DNA of 60,473 nt from positions 130,368 through 190,840 of the forward strand of contig CABFPE010000210.1 of NCBI GenBank assembly GCA_900660155.1. Direction: 5' to 3'. Below the pieces are notes generated by a model. It searched no databases, was not told the origin of the DNA, and saw only the letters and a program-made list of their open reading frames with translations. Origin of the DNA: Hofstenia miamia. Its lineage: Eukaryota > Xenacoelomorpha > Acoela > Hofsteniidae. Of the stretch, positions 23,236-36,593 are shown piece by piece; positions within the stretch are counted from its first letter, which is position 1, and each line of letters opens with the position of its first letter. The position numbers and the translations under genes are program-made.

Positions 23236-24728
23236 AAGGAAAACCAGCCACCCATGAGGGGACAAGTGAGGCAAAGGCATAATCTGTTAGATGAAAGGAG
23301 TCAAGACATCACCCCACCTCTGTGGTGTGTGTGGCATTATGTGCAGGGTGGACCACACTAAATTCAAAACTATAATATTCTTACATTTTTAGTTTTCAGC
23401 AAATATTACACTGATACATGAATAAATTTGTCATTATTTTAAGGAAAATCAATGATAATTTAAATATGAAAACATAGCAATGAAATTAAGATCTCTTGAC
23501 TATTATATAGACCAAGCAGCAAACATGTTAAACTAGGAACGTATAATATAAAAAATCTAGATTTTGAAGAAGCTCATCTATTTTCTTATGACTGACATGA
23601 CAAAAAATATAATAGGCTTTGCCATGTTTTAATTTAGTATCAGTCCAAGGCAGCCTAGTGCCAATTAAAATGAAATTATGTTAAATTCATTTTGAAACAT
23701 AGTGATTTTGAGTTCAAGAGTGTTGAAATAAGAATTTAAAAGTGAAATTCCAATAATGGTTCAAAATCATAATGAAGTTGAGGTTCTTAGGATAAAATCT
23801 TTGTAGGATTGTTATGGTATGGGTTTGATCACATTTATTCATTTAATCCATCTATCTGGAAGTTTAACAGAATAAAAGTATATGTTTCTAATGTTTCACC
23901 TATTTCCCCATATCCTAGACAATAGATTGAGTCTATCCATGTCCATGGCCTGCTGATTATACATTAATAATTTTTATGTGACCTGTACTTGTTAGAATTA
24001 AGTATTTTAAATACCTTTTTAAAGCAGATTTTCTTACACATCTTAAAAATCAAACAGAATTTGAATATGACCCATAATAAATGAAATATCCAATTACAAA
24101 CTTTGAGAGTTTGAGAATTTTGAATAGTGTTGAAATGATCCTCATCTAATATCTTTATAGTTTCTTGATATATTAACCTCAAAATATCTACACAACATGA
24201 ACTCTTCATGCAATTCAAGAATTTGCCAAAATGATTAAAATAATCAAGCAGCCATTTGTCAATATTTTAATAAAATTGTAAAAAGGGCAGATCTTAGCTT
24301 ACTATATACTGTTTGATAGAGCAACACCAGGTGAAAGTTGTCTTCAGTTTTAAAATGGTAGCTATAATATTGAATGGGATGTATATAAAAAAACCTCTAA
24401 GATTTGGAAATGTTCTACAAAGTAGGTTATTTTTAGTAGGCCATATAGCTTGTTCAGTATGTATCCCATTCTCAACAAAATTGTAGTCTATTTGATTTTT
24501 CATCAATAAACCTTGCTCTTGAAAAAAACTTTTTTTTTCAATTTTGAAAATTTTTTAGGGTGTCTGCAAATATAATTCAAAAAATAGCTTAATTTTAAAA
24601 ATTGGCCAGCTTTGAGGAGATAGGCAATTGATGTTACATTTAGTGTAGAGTGGTTAAACAGAGAAAGTTCATCTCATGGCTCACACCACCTTTTGTAGGC
24701 ACTACACACTATTGCATTAATTCTGTTC
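23236..24728. other. Non-coding stretch between pol remnant and unknown coding region
   Basis: Integrase would be expected here if copy A were complete, but I recognise no HHCC or DDE motif on either strand. Composition is A+T-rich with few CpG. Frames at 23964-24218 and 24294-24506 on the minus strand show no domain. Confidence 0.5.
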
Positions 24729-27427
24729 TTGAAAGGTGTACTATTTCATGTTATTCCACTTTTGCAAGCATACTCAGTTTTTGATTGGCCATTGGTTTTG
24801 AATATTGCATACATATTGTTTAAGAGAAAGGTGGAAGGAGGCAATTTGGTCTGCCTTCTGAGGAACAATTCTAATTGGATAAATTGGAAATTTATCTTCC
24901 CATGGACCAGAACACCAAAAACCACAACAATCCCAGAGCTAATATGCTTTGATCTGCAGATAGACTACTAGGCACAAATTTATAGAATTATGGTAGATCC
25001 ATGCATCACGATCAATCTCTACAGACAAACAAAAACAATGAAACTACAATCAGATACAGATGGAATAGAAGAGGCCAACAAGTTATTCATAAAATGCAGC
25101 TTAACACAAAGACAAGAACATCTCCAACAAATCCAAACAATATGGAGAAATATGAAACTGCAACAAAAAGTAGAAGAAGGCTGGCCAGAGATAAAAAACA
25201 AAGCACCATCACAGAAATTTTATAAGTCAGTTGAAATGGTATTAACAGAAGTGAACAAAGCCTATGAGCTTAATACAAAGAAAGATTTCAAACAGTTAGT
25301 GCTTGAGGAAAAGAATGCACCAGAGATATGTTATAGAACAAAAGCATGGATACTGGCAATCTTTACAACTGAGGAAATGGAACTGAAACTCCCAGTCTCA
25401 CGACATACCAGGCACAAAATAGCAAAAGCAAAGAAATATGAGATAGCAATAGCCCTGATAAATATGCAGACAAAAAATTGGTTACTAAAAGGTCACACAG
25501 GAAAGCTGGAGTCACCAAATAGAGTAGAAAAGCCAGTACAGACAATAGAGAAGATACTTAGTCAGATAATAATGAATGAAAATCCAATGGGAAAAATGTT
25601 GGTGATAAGCATTGCTAACAAAACAGGGATATGCCCTAGTGAAATCACCATATTCAATGAATTGATGAAAAAATACATGTGGGGTGCAACATCCAAAACA
25701 CAGATGAAACAATTGGAGCACCAACCATGGCTGACAACCAAGAAAATTATCAAATGAAAATTAGTGAGCACAGCCAAGATTAGGAAAATATTAGCACAGA
25801 AGGACGTGCAGAAGACCCTTGACTGTGAAATGGAACACTATGAAAGAGACAGCCCATGGTGCACATTCACAAAAATCATATGAAGTACAGAAATGATGAA
25901 ACAAGGGGGCATAGTGGAACCAGTTGAAATCTGTGAGATGGTCATGAAATCACAAGCAGAGATGATAGAGGAAGAACAATTGCTAACATCACCCATATTA
26001 CTATTATCTCTGAAAACACAGCAAATAGTTGACAGGATAAACATTGAGAAATGGGGAGACATCAGCCCAGCAAGGACAACAGAGTGGATAGATACTGATG
26101 ATGAATGGTTCTTAGTTAAAATCAAAGTTACAAGGGAAGCCAAGGACATCAAGGAGAGAAACTTCCAAAATATCAGCAAACAGCAAACAGTATCAACAAT
26201 GAAGCTTATGTTCACTGAGGCATTTACACAAACAGAATTAGAAGAGCTACTAAAGCCCTACAACAAATTAGCTGTATAGATGTTGAATGTATTAGAGCAA
26301 GAATAGACATCAAAGAAGAAATACGACTAAAATTAAGCTGGAGGGGATTAAGGAAAGCGTTTTGGAAAAACATCACAGAAGCCAATATGAATTACCCTGC
26401 CACAATAGGCCTAGCCATGGCACCCACAATGGAAGGCTCATATCCACATATAGAGAGACAAATAGAAATGAAAATCCTAATCTGCACACTGCTGGAAACT
26501 ATTGCAATACCAATGGTCCTCCCACAATGGAGACTACCAAAAGAGGTGAAAGTAACAAAAACATTTCTTCATGAGTACAAATCATATGTCAATACAGAGA
26601 GAAAAGCAAAAGCTATTGTAGAACAAGACGACTACAAAAGATTGAAAGAAATAATGCTGAGAAATGATAACAGAGAGAGGGTCTACATTGAAGGCACAAT
26701 AATGCCTGATCAGCTCTATACACAAGGGAGACCCATTAATGTACAGTTGCAAGATGTCAGAAAGGAGATAGAAGAACATAACACAAGAGCCATAATGCTT
26801 TTTTCCAGAGTAAATGATATAGTTTGGACAGATATCTGGGAAAGAAAATACCAATATTATGATGTCACAAAAAAAGTAGAAATTGTCACAATGATGCAAA
26901 TCAATAAGAATGATCCTAACAACATAACAGAAGAAGAGGTAAGAGATAATATCAGTTTCTTTTACAAGGATGTGGCAAATACCCAGAGTCTAAGAAAAGT
27001 ATTCATGTTTTTCTATCCTGACAATCAGATTAGAGAAGATCTAGCCCACATGAGCAGGGCTGATGCACAAATGACAATAATGATAGGCATCAAGAGAATA
27101 CAGCTGTACCATAAGTATTATGACACAGAAAATACATGAATTATGAGAGATTACGCCAATAGCAGAAGATATTTGGGAGACATGATCCCTAAAATATGCT
27201 AATACAGTGACAATGGAAAGAGAAGCAGTCCTTAAGATGACCAAACAAACCGAATTTGAGAGAACCTCATGGGCTGATCAACAGGCTGAGTTGATAATTC
27301 AAAAGGTGTTTGCCTTGGTACATGGATAATGAGCTGTGCTGAAAATAACGCAAGCTGAGGAGGGCATATGTAGCATCATCCAAATAAAATCTCAAATAAG
27401 CTGCAAAATGTTGAGCAGAGGGGATTA
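24729..27427 (+). pseudogene. Unrecognised broken coding region (~2.7 kb, ~0.9 k codons)
   Basis: One plus-strand frame runs from 24729 to 26279, broken only by TAG at 24969, TGA at 25755 and TGA near 25880. Coding then continues in another frame from about 26282 to the TGA at 27137, and after another shift to about 27427. Long intact stretches (255, 128 and 250 codons) with strongly biased Lys/Glu/Ile/Thr composition argue for a real former gene without introns. I recognise no family: no Cys-rich, protease, polymerase or membrane-fusion signature. The first ~40 codons are hydrophobic and the rest is charged. It lies downstream of the copy A pol on the same strand and before a degenerate terminal repeat at 27.8-28.2 kb. 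It could be a third ORF of that element or an endogenised foreign gene. An A-rich, AATAAA-containing tail follows (27430-27560). Confidence 0.6.
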
Positions 27428-27814
27428 AAGTAAAAAAAATGATTAAAAAATATTGTAATGAAATCAATTAGAATTATTTAAGATTTATTTGTAATATGCA
27501 ACTAAGAAAAAATATGTGTCAAAAAAGAGATATTTGTGTCTGTCAATAAAAATACTTTTTGACTAAACAACACTTTCATTTTTTTCAACCGATATCTTGG
27601 CAGAAAGTTTAAATTTGAATCAACCAGTACTTCTTTTGGAATTACTATAAATAGATTCAAAACCATTGTAAGAGTTTGATAAAGAATTTTATTTGGAGTT
27701 CATATTTTGTTTCATATTAACAGTTTGATTATTTAATATGATGTCAAGCTAATCAAGTAGTGTTTAGTAGTGGTCTGTATACATCACAGAGAATGATTCT
27801 ACAGTCTCTGTGCC
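27428..27814. other. A-rich non-coding tail
   Basis: Begins with A runs and holds an AATAAA-like 'gtcaataaaaata' near 27542-27555. No gene seen. Confidence 0.4.
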
Positions 27815-28170
27815 ACATCATGAAAGTGCACATAGGTTAGGTATAGGGGTTTTCTTTCAATTAGCTGACTAGCATTTCATTTCTACATGTATTAAATAAT
27901 TAATTGCCAACAAACTGTTGAATGACTGAAACCTAGGAATTATATTAATACTATTTTAGATCCAAATTAATGACCTATAATCAACTGATAAAGTGACTGT
28001 ACATGTAGTAAACTATAAATATATCTAAAGCTAATAGATTTTTGGTAATAGCTACATGTAATAATTAATGAACAACTAGTAACAAGTCAGGTTGCAAATA
28101 GATATAACACTTTCACAAAATAGAGTTTAAGTTGAATTGTGTTGTGTCTTGAGTAAGCACTGAGCTAACA
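27815..28170 (-). repeat. Degenerate terminal-repeat segment, same orientation as 19270-19560
   Basis: Shares TTAGGTATAGGG, a GGTAAT...TAATTAATGA...TAACAA block, a GCAAATAGATA block and a CTTGAG...GAGCTAAC end with the reverse complement of 32030-32330 and with 19270-19560. The match is patchy, with an extra ~100 bp in the middle. If real it would be the 3' terminal repeat of copy A and would place the unknown coding region inside that element. Confidence 0.35.
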
Positions 28171-28489
28171 TAGGGTACACATAAACTATTTTGATTGAGC
28201 TAAGAAGTGGCACTCAATCATTGGATGGAATGGTGAAAGTGGATGTGGAGATCCACTTCAGGCAGATGCCCATCAGAAGATTGTTACAGAGATTACCACA
28301 TGGCATCATCACCTAAACAGTGAACAGTTAATTCTAGGTTACATAAGTTAACACAAGAAACCAGTCAAGCAGTAATAACAAGTAAATCTTTACCCACAAT
28401 AACACAGCTAATGTTATATAGTAACAGTGGATAAACAGTGATAATGCCTGGTAGAGGATGTTACAATAAGTCTTCAATTCTAGGTAGAG

Positions 28490-31200
28490 GATACACATCC
28501 TTAATTGTGATGTTGTTCAATTTTCGAAAATCAATGCATAGCCTATATTTTTTGCCTTGCTGAATAAAAACTGTTGGGACAGCATAGGGGCTATTGCTAC
28601 CCTATAATCCTGCTCTCAATTAAATTGCTTAAGATTTTCTTGTACTCAGGCTTGAGATTTTCAGGAACTCTGCGTACTGGTAGTCAGATCAGTTTGTTGT
28701 GTTTGACCTCAATAGCATGCTCTTTGCCAATGGCTTGGCCAACACTTATCACCCTGTAGTTGAAAACTTCATGCTTGCTGTGGAGAACAGAGATCAGAGA
28801 CTTCCTCTCTTGTTGCTTCAAATGGGGATGTGAACTATTAGTAACAGAAGGTACCTTTGCCAGACTGGCTGGCTCTTCTAGATCATGGACCACATTACAA
28901 ATTGACAAACAGGATGTTGGTACATTCTCAACTCTCACTGGCACTCTGACTAATTGTAACTGTGAGGCTCTGAATCTTACTGGGAATTTCACTCCATTTA
29001 AGATAGCTACATGTGTTTTCTCATTAGAAACCTTACACAAATCAGGTGAGAATGACACTCCTCTTATATACTTGCCCCATTGCCCTGATATCATTACATC
29101 CCCATTGACATGACTTCCAGAAGATACTGCAATTCTCATCCAATGCTTTGCTTTGAGTGAGATAGGTTCCATTATGTCAAAAATTATCTCCCTTTCAGGA
29201 ATGGTGCATAGCTTCTTGATCCTTAATCACAATAGTGTTGTTCTTATAATCTATCACACAAGCATTCCTTTCCAGAAAGTCATTTCCTAATATCAGGTTG
29301 TAAGGGAGAGGTGATTGGAAGTGTCAATTACAAGGAGGTCTACCTCAAATGATTCAGTGTGAATGTGAATCACAGCATCCTGCAACTTCCCTTTAAGTGA
29401 TATGGGGTTTCCAGAGGTGTTGATAAGCTTAACACATGAGGAGTCCAATGAGTCTCAGTTGAAGCATAGCCCTCAGCAGCATTCATCACCATGGGGATCA
29501 GGTTTCTTCTTATGAGATTAGTGATAACAGGAATGTCCTGTGCATGTTTGAGAGGAGTCAGCACTCCCATTAATTTATATCTTGTGAAATGGTAATGTTG
29601 TCATCCATTAGATCAACTAAATTCTCCACTTGGGGTGACAGTTCAGGCTCATTGATGATGAATCCTTCTCTATCAGCTATCAGTTGCATTTTAGCTTTGC
29701 ATTGGGACTTCAGATGTCCCTTCTCTTTGCAAGTAAAGCATCTAACTGAGGACATGTCAAATTCCCTTTTGGGAAGGGTCTTTCTTCTAGGTTCAAATTT
29801 TTTGACACCTGTGAAGTTGGTGAAATCTTTGTTGATTCAATGAGAATTGTGCATCATGTACATGACCTGATGGCTTTTTGGATGATCTCATGTAGGCTTT
29901 CTTCCAGATCGCACTTTACTTCAAGCCTATTTCTTATGGAGGGAGGAAAACCTCAACATATGTATGAGAAGAGATCATGGTGCAAGTACTCATTCAATAA
30001 GCTGCTCAATCAAAATAATCATTCCACTTGAGTGATGTAATTCCAGATGTTGTCACCTAAATTAAACATCATGTCACACAATAAAGTCTTGCACTGATGT
30101 TTAATGTGCAGGGCCTGGCAATGATCCTTGAAAAACCCACTAGCAGCTGATAGTCAGTTTTAATGGTGTGTTCAAGCATCATGTATTGATTTTAAGCCAA
30201 ACCACTTAGATATAGTGGAAATTGAGACACTGCAGACTCTTGAGAATTTTTGTATTGCTTCATGGTGAGCTTGAACAAAAAGAACTACTCATTGAAAGAC
30301 TGGGACACAGCATTGATCTGGCCAGTAAATTTAGTTAGAACTGAATGCTTGCTGAACACTTGTGCTTGCCAGCTCAATTCAAGAGGGAGAATAGATTTCC
30401 AGTATCTAGGTTGATGTTGAATCCTTGAATGTCCAGCATTTGCCTGAAGTGGGCTTGTGTCACTAACATGCTCTTAAAATGTGGGTACTATGGTAGTGCT
30501 CACCAGATCAGATAGTGAAGGGATGTAACCAGTCTGAGGAGTGGCTATGGTAGTCAGAGTAGACACCTGAGTGAGAGTTGACTGCACAAATGTAGAGTGA
30601 CCCTTCAGGGCATTAGTACAAAGTGGAACAGAATTAGAGTGGACTGTAGCAGGGTTCTCTTCAGAAGGAAAAGGTGTGTGTAAAGTATGAACTCACATTC
30701 ACCAACCAGATCATCTGGGCTACTCAACTAGTGATTTTCTCAGCCAAGTCATCTAAGGCTTCATTTAGCATGGCATTAGTGACATAATCCTCATTTCAGA
30801 GTGATTACACATTGTCTCAATTGTTTGCATTATTAATGGTGGTTTTTAGTTCATGAATCTGGAGTTCCAACATGATTGTCAATTCCAGCATCTGCCTCTC
30901 CATTCTCTGTTACACAACATGCTGAGTGTTGATTTTGGCTTGAAGAGACTCCATGTGATGTTCACTCTCCATCCTCATGGCCACTTGCTGAGACAATGCA
31001 TCTTTTAAATGTTCTATTTCAACATGCTGAGTGTTGAAATGGGGAATGGATTGGTTAATGGAATTACTATAACTGTAGGGACAAGCAGGAATAGGTGGAA
31101 CATTCTGGGTATTCAATATGCATTGAAAGTTTCAGTGATACTCTGGGCTAATGTTGCTTGCGTCACTATAAGGGATATTTGACACATTCTGGTTCATCTT
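28490..31200 (-). pseudogene. Gypsy-type copy B (gag, protease, start of RT), inverted to copy A
   Basis: In minus-strand order: a gag frame at 30910-31116 followed by a frame full of stops, an intact zinc knuckle CFTCKEKGHLKSQC near 29700-29745, a protease end with LILGNDFLERNACVIDY near 29240-29300, a protease-RT connector (28684-29172, 162 codons) and the start of RT (a VPENLKPEYKKIL block, then an APMLSQQFLF-like stretch) that stops near 28490. The GEGFI/REGFI..EP block after the knuckle, the ILGNDFL block and the connector all match copy A. The element is truncated before the RT active site and carries many stops. Confidence 0.75.
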
Positions 31201-32029
31201 CTATGTAACTGGCATGGGTGAATTAGGCTGAGACAAATCAAGCAAAGGTCCAATGGTACAAGGGGTAACATTCAGGCTACCAACACTTGTACAGGGGACA
31301 CTCCAAATTGGAGGAGTCCCAAAAGTAGGAGAATAAGTAACTGTGTGACTTGAATCCATAATAAAATAAGAACAGAACAATAACTTCCAATAACTGACAG
31401 TAGGGAGCACCTCCACAAACACAAGAAGAAACATGCAGCCCATAGAAGTAGTAACAAATAACAAACCCAATTGGGGAACACAGAAGTATTTGGTAATAAA
31501 TCCAACACATAGAGCACTGAGAAGATAAGAATAATATAGATTTTAACAAATGGCACCAACCAAATGAGACACACTAAGAATTTCATTGACACATCCAGGG
31601 GTGGAGAAGTTATGTTACACATTGATTGGTAGACTTGCAATGAAGTCCTACAGTGGTCAGGGAAAACAACTATCCCAGCTGATTCATACCAAAATGAAAA
31701 ACCAACTTACATCGATACCATTGAAAGGAACAACAACTAAGTAGTTATCATGTCAGCATCCTGCAGTGGTCACCATGTAGAATTTTGGGCTGGTATGGTA
31801 ATTTAACTAGAAAACTAATTGACTCTTCAGAAGATTTTAGGTAGTGTTCATACAAAAACAGCTCTGATTCCAGAAGTTAGAATAGCAAAGAACTTATAGA
31901 TATAACATTGGTAATTCATCCAAGTAAGTAATTACTTTAGGTAAAATCCAAGATGACCAATTTGTATGGCTTCCAGCTGAAGCAAAGTATCCAGAACAAA
32001 GGAAAGTGCTTAATTTGAGTGACTGGTGC
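31201..32029. other. Leader region between copy B gag and its terminal repeat
   Basis: No conserved coding. TGTAGAATTTTGGGC at about 31777 (plus strand) resembles the TGTAGAATGCCGGGC edge of the 582-bp solo-LTR-like insertion, so the LTR may span about 31777-32370. Overlapping hydrophobic minus-strand frames at 31201-31640 look like chance. Confidence 0.4.
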
Positions 32030-32330
32030 TACCCTATTTGTCTCACTTTTAATTTCTATCTCAGTTTGCAAAGTAAAACATCTCATTTTCATTGTTATCT
32101 CTCAGCTCACTAATTAATAGTCTGTAATTACCAGACATTTGCATTAGCCAACAGCATAGTATCATCATGGTGCTGTAATTTATAAGTGCATATATGTGTT
32201 GAATTTCAAACTAGGTGTTTATTATTACCCTATACCTAACTGTATACATAACCTAAATGGTCCACAGTTTGGATTGAATAATCTGAAATACCTCCAGGAG
32301 CTATGTGTTGCCCTGTACTTGAGAAAGAAC
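32030..32330 (+). repeat. Terminal-repeat segment next to Gypsy copy B
   Basis: Aligns in the same orientation with 17905-18200 and in inverted orientation with 19270-19560. Shared blocks include TTAATTTCTA, CTCAGCTCA, GCCAACAGCATA, AAGTGCATATATG and CCCTATA. It is upstream of copy B gag on the minus strand, the 5' LTR position. Confidence 0.55.
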
Positions 32331-32339
32331 TCCCAAATT

Positions 32340-35300
32340 GTTGCCAAACTTATGCAATTGTTTTCATATCAAAAAATAATAAAAGGTAAATACAAAGGTA
32401 AAACAGTAGTTGAAGCTAGATAAAATCTATTAACCTTTCTCAACATGTTCTCTCAGTTTTATACAAAAATGAGTTCATTACCTGCCTTTGTTTCTGCTTG
32501 AATTGTTAACATAATTTAACCATGCTAGATAATTCATTTCCCTTGCAAAATTAAATTTGCGTAATACAAATCAGCACCATTGAGCGGACAACAAACAATT
32601 GGCTGTCATGCAGATATAAATACAAAAATTTGATTAAATGCTCTATAATGTTTCACCAATTTTTTCCCTGCATGACTCTACATTAGGGATCTAATGTGCT
32701 GTAACCTCATTCAAGAAATAATGAAATATTATGATATTTCCTAATGCCTCAAAATCATAACAATGATGAGGTACCATATATCTGATCCTGAACTCATGAC
32801 AGAGGAAGTAGTAAACAACAACATCTCAATCTATTTTGATGAAATAAAAAACCAGTCAAACCTATTAAGATTTAACATGTTTTCTATTATACAATGAACA
32901 TAACTGAAGAAGACACACATGTGTCATATATAGGTGCCAAAATGACACTATCCATCACTATCAAAGGGTTAGAACTAATTAAAATTCTATGACATGTACA
33001 CAAGGAAATTGAACAACTTACAAAAGCTGATACCCATTTCATCCTGTCTCAATAAACCAGAATTCTACTATTTCACCAGTACTTTGTTTTGCAATTTGCT
33101 CTATGGAACATTCAGACGTTCTATTTTGGAATGATCCTAGAGCAATGACTCTTGTACAACAGGTGCAAGCCCTATTGGAGCCAGACATGATGGAACTAGT
33201 GGACTAAAATAATAAGGGGCATGTGGCATAATGTCATTTCAAGTTACTTTGGAATTCTACAATAGTATTTTTAAATTTCAGAGTTGGCAACTTTTAATTC
33301 CCTCAATTTTCAAATTTGCATTTTAACAAAATGTATTATTTTTAGTTTGTTTCTGCTTTTTATACAGTAATTAGGACTATAGCTGAAGTACCTTAACAAG
33401 TTTTAGAAGTAATATAGAATATAAATTCTCAAATAGGAGAAAGGGTGCTTCTAAGTGCAACACACAATCATGATTTGCTCAAGTTGAAATTTCAAGTGGA
33501 ATTTTCCCTATGACACAACCAGATATTTTATTTTCTAAGATTTCTGCTGGTATTGAACTAAGTTCTTTTTGTCCTTGACATGTTGCCAAGAATTATTTCA
33601 GATTAGTTTCATTTGTAAAAAATGTTAATTCAAAACAATTGTTTAAAATACCTAAGGTAATAAATGAATCAAATTTCTAAGTTTCATATAAAACAAAATG
33701 AAATACTGTCTAAGGAAATAAATTTATTTATTCAAATATATAACTACAGTTTCATTATATTTTTGGTGACATCAGAATTGGGGGAAGGGTTTTAAATACA
33801 AAATTGAATTTGCATTTCTTATATAGGTCACACCTTAAATAAATCTCATTAGTTTTATTTATAAAAAATTCCCAAATATCTACAATTTTGATCCCAATCT
33901 GTGACCATCAATAATTTTGTATAACATTTTGCTGTCAATTCATTTAAATTATGTGCTTATTACTGAAGAACTTAATCATGTAGGATTTAATCGTGTAGGA
34001 CTTATTCCTGTAGGACTTATTCTAAGCCGTCGTTTTAGTTTGACAAATGATAAATTTTCGAAATAACAAGCTATTCTTTTAGAAGCATAATTAATTTAAA
34101 TTTTTTTAAAATTTTATTCTGCTATATATAAATGAACAGAGGTTAATACATAATCAATTTAAAAATGGTTTCGAAATGTAAACACGGGCATAGATCTTTT
34201 AAAACTGAACAATTGCTGAAATGTAGGTACGTCGTTTTCTTTAGTGGCGATTTTAACTGTAGTTCAAGTATTTATCCGCTATCGATTTTCATTATATTTT
34301 CTTAAATTGTTATTTGCTATTTTCTTGTTATTTTTATACAAATTTAGTTGTATCATTCGCAATGAACAACTCAAATGTGACCTAGTCAACTGATAATCCA
34401 GCTTTTCTTATATAACTTGGAAATATATACTAATTATTATAGTTGGTAATTTTGAAATATACAGTATTTAAGTTACTCACGATTGCAATTTGGGGCTAAA
34501 GTTTCATTTATTTTATCTAACAAGAACAATAATTTATCTCCTAATATGACAATCAATGTTAACAACTTAACACATTTTTTAAATATTCTTTGATTAAGCA
34601 AACGTTTTTACAAATTGAAAATCATGAAGAATATTATGAACTTCTTGGTCGTATTTAAAATCAAATTTTCTAATGCCATAGAATAGAATATATCATAAAT
34701 CAGAGACGTTGTTTAAACATACCTATCCGAAAATGCAGAAGACAGTCTTGGATATTTTGCTGTAGAGTGAAGTCAATTTAAATGTATGAAACAATTTTGA
34801 ATTTTATTGATACGTAGACTATTTGCTCCTCCCCAAACACTAATGCATTAAGCCAACTTAGGAGGAAAGAAGCATCTGTAGTCTTTGGGAATCAAAAGGA
34901 GAATAGATATCTAAGTCAGTATGGGTTTTAAGCAAATTTTCATCTATTGAATAATCCGCAATATTTAGTAATATTGTGGATTAAGCTATGGTTGAGCGGA
35001 ATGGCAATTTTATGGTTGATTCTGAGTTTCTGCAGCAGCGGCAGGTGCCATTTTCACCAGAACTTAAAGTGGTCGGCAAATTTGATGAGGCATGCTTCTG
35101 CGCTATAAATATTGAAAAAGTGTTATTCCCAAAATTGTGCCCTAAGGGACACTAAGAGAGGTTTCTTTAATTCTAGAATTTTTACAATCAAGCGAGACGT
35201 ACTATTCACACTATTTATTAATCAAAGATTAACAAAATGTTTCATAAACTAAAAGAAAAAAATTAGCACCATTTATAGAATTTACATATTACCTCCTTCG

Positions 35301-35388
35301 TACTAAGGCACTCTAACATTTTAGAGTACGCTTTTTCAATTTTAGAGATGTTAATATTCTATTGCTTAACACTAGAAAGTGCATGCGT
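32340..35388. other. Non-coding A+T-rich stretch
   Basis: No gene recognised. A short tandem of ~15 bp (variants of tgtaggacttattc) occurs at 33975-34022. Confidence 0.5.
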
Positions 35389-35757
35389 TCACATTTGACT
35401 ACTTTGCACATCTTGAATGCATTCGTAATGCTTCATGTAAAAAGAATTTAAATAGAAAAACAGTTTTTGTTCTTCTGACACTTTTCTTTCATTTGCTTTG
35501 TTTTCGTTTGTTTTACTTGAATGCGTCAATTCTGACAATTGCATGAAATTAAGATATATAATCGACGGACTTTCTAGTGTTAAGTAATGGCTATGCGTAC
35601 TCTCGCTAACGAATTTCACTGGGTAGTTCATTGTAGAGGTCTCCAAATCTTGTGAAGAAGCTATTGCCCGCATAGCCGTTTGTATCGCTATATCTTTTAA
35701 TGTACAACTGTGTTCTGTTATTAATCTTAACATGCTTATTAAGTGCTCCTTTTGCAA
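35389..35757 (-). CDS. Unassigned 122-codon open frame
   Basis: An ATG-initiated minus-strand frame with mixed, non-low-complexity composition. No domain, signal peptide or membrane segment is evident, and no homolog is recognised. Length is above average for chance in this A+T-rich sequence but not decisive. No splice context or neighbour supports it. It may be a chance frame or an exon of an unseen gene. Confidence 0.2.
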   Translation of the reverse strand: MQKEHLISMLRLITEHSCTLKDIAIQTAMRAIASSQDLETSTMNYPVKFVSESTHSHYLTLESPSIIYLNFMQLSELTHSSKTNENKANERKVSEEQKLFFYLNSFYMKHYECIQDVQSSQM

Positions 35758-36407
35758 AAACTTTGTCGTGATTTGCTATAATCTTAAAAAAACTTTAAAC
35801 AGGCCAAATACTTTACGAAGTTGTAGGTTTTCATTACATTAAATTTTTTATAAAATTTTAAGATGTGTGTGAACCTAGGCACCTCGGTTTAAATTTCAAT
35901 TGATCTTTTGCAAACTGTATCAATTCTTTCCCAATCTGTTTTATACGTTCTTACTCATAGTAAACATCCATAACTTAACATACTATACAATTTACATCTT
36001 GCATACTTTATTGTCATATCAAATGGTAATACATCTTTGATATAAGGTAGAGAAGAATTAAATGCAGCTATCATTCTAATTTTCTGAACTAAGAATTTTG
36101 TAAAATTCAGATTGTAATCAAATTTAACAGCCAACTATCGAGCTTCACTCAACGGCTATTGTCACCATCATTATACAAATGATATTTATCTAATTCGAAC
36201 TTTCTACTCGTTTGTAAAATTAAAAATTATTTGTATTTAACGTTAACTTGTTTTATTCGTTATATACATATGTTCCTTTATAAAATTATAAATGATATAT
36301 GCCTGCTTTCGATCAAAAAAATTTTATTAAATTATCATAAGCTGGAATCTGTCTCACTTCATTAGATTTGTGAGACTAATTATTTTCGGTATTTTTTATG
36401 TGATATA

Positions 36408-36593
36408 CAGGGTGGGGCATCCAAGAAAATGGGAGACACTTCGAGAATCATTTGTAATGTTTTTCTCATGTAATGTGTATTGAAACTTTTAAGAATTGTT
36501 CAAATTTGTTAAAGAATACTTTTCTCATGTATTGTGCATTAAAACTTTCTATTAAGAATTCTCTTTGGGTAAGGTTACTTTTGCCCCACCCTG
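36408..36593. mobile_element. 186-bp mariner-style MITE
   Basis: Perfect inverted termini CAGGGTGGGGCA / TGCCCCACCCTG are flanked on both sides by TA (36406-36407 and 36594-36595), as for Tc1/mariner insertions. Inside, a ~40-bp segment around TTTCTCATGTAATGTG is duplicated imperfectly. The element has no ORF. It interrupts the C-terminal part of a LINE endonuclease frame. Confidence 0.8.

Noticed and set aside
25838..26215. 125-codon hydrophobic minus-strand frame (and 26582-26899)
   Set aside because: Antisense to the longer Lys/Glu-rich plus-strand coding region; the hydrophobicity is the complement of Lys/Glu codons.
31272..31640. Leu-rich minus-strand frames suggesting a membrane protein
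   Set aside because: Two overlapping frames are equally hydrophobic, no start context exists, and the region is leader/LTR sequence of Gypsy copy B.
31560..31640. Possible integrase zinc-finger-like 'LTHPGVEKLCYTL' on the plus strand
   Set aside because: Too short, wrong orientation relative to copy B, and no Cys pair or DDE motif follows.
33975..34022. Short tandem of ~15-bp units considered as CRISPR-like or regulatory
   Set aside because: Only three imperfect units without spacers; ordinary minisatellite.
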